Shown: one piece after another, positions 4,469 to 5,902 of the stretch
Numbering within the stretch: the stretch's first letter is position 1
Layout of the letters: each line of letters begins with the position of its first letter
NCBI GenBank assembly: GCA_030599435.1
Contig: JAUVNZ010000109.1
Coordinates: 1-5,902 of the forward strand
From: Gammaproteobacteria bacterium
GTDB taxonomy: Bacteria > Pseudomonadota > Gammaproteobacteria > SZUA-152
Direction of reading: 5' to 3'
Length of the DNA stretch: 5,902 bases
Notes under the pieces: generated by a model
What the model was told of the DNA's origin: nothing
The model's input: only the letters and a program-made list of their open reading frames with translations
Database searches by the model: none
Program-made: the position numbers and the translations under genes

Positions 4469-5902
4469 CTAGAAGTTCACTGTAGCTGCATTAGAACAAG
4501 TACTGGTACCCGCCTCACAGATTTGGTAGGCGTAAGATCCACTGCCCTTGTTGTTAATATCATCCGTGTAGAGACCATCGTTATCGATATTTTCCACAAT
4601 CGCGCCGGGATCTCGATAGATATCGACTTTCTCGCCAGCTGCACCACTCCATACCAGGTCAGCCTTCTGCCGACCCTTTACCTTGTAACCAGATGCGGTG
4701 AGGGTGAAATCGCCACCAGTACCACCACTCGAGACTGTCACGTCCCGGGAAACTGTGTCATTGAGGCCCCCGTCATCGGTAACTGTGAGAGTCACCGTGT
4801 AGGTACCATCCGCGGTATAGGTGTTCGACGTGTTCACACCTGATCCAGTGGAGCCGTCTCCAAAACCCCATGCGTAATTAACGATGGAGCCGTCGGCATC
4901 CGAGCTGCCACTCGCATCGAAATTGCAAGAGAGCTCTGTGCAGCTATAGTCGAAAGAAGCAGTCGGCGGTTGATTGGTTGGCGGTTCACCCGTTACACCA
5001 GCAGCCTCGTCGGCATCGACCAGCCCATAACCTGTTTCTGTGTCCCAGCCACCTTTGCCCAAATCATCAGCCGTGCCCTTAAGTCGTTGACGAACCGGGT
5101 CTGGGCCAGTGACCCCCGATGCAATGACCAATGCGGCGACACCGGCTACGTGTGGGGACGCCATCGACGTACCACTTTTGAGCCCATAACCACCACCAGG
5201 CAGGGTCGAGTTGATGTCCACCCCAGGAGCCGCAATCTCCATCTCATTCCCCACCGAGGAGAAAGACGCCCGCGCGTCTGTTTTATCCGTGGCCGCGACC
5301 GCAATATTGGAGGAGAACCGTGCTGGATAACCCATGGTGTTAAAGCGCCCACGTTTGCCCGAATTGCCCGCCGCTGCGACGTGCAACACGCCCTGATCGT
5401 AAAGAGCCTGAAAAGCGTCTCTAACAGTGTCACCCGGGTATGCGGAATCGGTGTAACTGTTGTTGGTGACAAGAATATCTGGTTCGTACACTGCATTGTA
5501 ATCATGGATCCATTGCAGTGCCGCAATAACATCGGCCCAGTCTCCGTTGCCGTTGTCGTCCAAAACCTTAAGCGGAACGAGCCCAGCCTGTGGCGCTACG
5601 CCTACTACCCCGAGGCCGTTGTAAATCGCAGCGACAGTACCGGCAACGTGAGTGCCGTGGCCGTCGCCATCAGCAGGAGCGTCATCGCCGTAGGCGAAGT
5701 CATAACCAACTTCTGGGCATAACAAGTCACTATGGCTGCAGTCGATGCCTGTATCAATTATGGCTACTAAGACGGGCGAACCTTCGTTGCCGCTCACATG
5801 AACAGCACCGGAACCGATGTGTTCCACGCCCCAGGCGTTTGAGAGTTCCGATATTGCGTGTACTGATCGGACCGGCTCGATACCGGTCACCCGAGGGTTG
5901 CG
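4469..5902 (-). CDS. secreted subtilisin-like serine protease (S8) with PKD and C-terminal beta domain, 5' part outside window
   Basis: The reverse strand is open from the right edge (5902) to TAG at 4469-4471, giving 477 residues of a longer protein. The first visible residues (RNPRVTGIEPVRSVHAI) look like the end of an I9 propeptide, so the signal peptide and most of the propeptide are outside the window; the GTG at 5890-5888 is not taken as the start. Counting from the edge, the S8 domain spans about 25-300 with D50 in IIDTGID, H82 in GHGTHVAG, oxyanion N180 in AAAGNSG, and S246 in GTSMASPHVAG. A PKD domain follows at about 311-391 (SGSSDADGS, WGFGDGS, TYTVTLTVTD), then a beta-rich C-terminal domain (399-477). 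All six cysteines occur as three close pairs (55/62, 321/326, 462/469), fitting disulfides in a secreted enzyme. It should degrade extracellular protein; the PKD domain may aid binding to insoluble substrate. Base composition is richer in G and C than the genes to its left. Confidence 0.97.
   Translation of the reverse strand, partial: RNPRVTGIEPVRSVHAISELSNAWGVEHIGSGAVHVSGNEGSPVLVAIIDTGIDCSHSDLLCPEVGYDFAYGDDAPADGDGHGTHVAGTVAAIYNGLGVVGVAPQAGLVPLKVLDDNGNGDWADVIAALQWIHDYNAVYEPDILVTNNSYTDSAYPGDTVRDAFQALYDQGVLHVAAAGNSGKRGRFNTMGYPARFSSNIAVAATDKTDARASFSSVGNEMEIAAPGVDINSTLPGGGYGLKSGTSMASPHVAGVAALVIASGVTGPDPVRQRLKGTADDLGKGGWDTETGYGLVDADEAAGVTGEPPTNQPPTASFDYSCTELSCNFDASGSSDADGSIVNYAWGFGDGSTGSGVNTSNTYTADGTYTVTLTVTDDGGLNDTVSRDVTVSSGGTGGDFTLTASGYKVKGRQKADLVWSGAAGEKVDIYRDPGAIVENIDNDGLYTDDINNKGSGSYAYQICEAGTSTCSNAATVNF

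Noticed and set aside
4970..5722. Long plus-strand open frame (250 codons) opposite the protease
   Set aside because: It is an antisense shadow of the GC-richer subtilase gene, whose frame carries all catalytic motifs; the shadow product has no recognisable domain.

Overview
This window looks like ordinary chromosome from a gammaproteobacterium, probably free-living or marine. The basis is an aldo-keto reductase closely resembling E. coli Tas, a tRNA-Ser with an encoded CCA end, GGGACAG/CTGTCCC hairpins of the REP type, and a subtilase with a PKD domain in the style of marine Gammaproteobacteria. The species cannot be named from sequence alone. The subtilase gene at the right end reads visibly richer in G and C than the centre and left, and the toxin-antitoxin remnant beside it is AT-rich, so the right half is probably a patchwork.

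Left block (1-2371): a pirin-family bicupin gene runs leftward off the window. Across a 148-bp intergenic region it diverges from a rightward pair: a multi-pass membrane methyltransferase of the NnrU/MddA/isoprenylcysteine-methyltransferase type, and 39 bp later a Tas-like aldo-keto reductase with a GTG start. The divergent region carries a perfect 12-bp inverted repeat that ends one base before the first possible start codon of the methyltransferase.

Middle block (2372-3883): a leftward tRNA-Ser(CGA) gene is followed on its 3' side by a compact structured element that shares the GGGACAG/CTGTCCC arms of the first repeat. Next is a rightward gene for a lipoprotein alpha/beta hydrolase of the monoacylglycerol lipase/lysophospholipase type, with a complete Ser-Asp-His triad.

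Right block (3884-5902): a toxin-antitoxin locus has an intact antitoxin gene (Phd-like N-terminus joined to a UPF0175-like C-terminus) behind a long palindrome that contains its promoter. The PIN-like DUF3368 toxin gene overlaps the antitoxin end but breaks off after about 40 residues at another hairpin, so the antitoxin appears to be an orphan. Convergent to it is a large secreted subtilisin-like protease gene (S8 domain, PKD domain, C-terminal beta domain), whose signal peptide and propeptide lie beyond the right edge.

No CRISPR array, intact insertion sequence or clearly new multi-gene system is visible. The most informative items are the disarmed toxin-antitoxin locus with its operator, and the two related REP-like structures.
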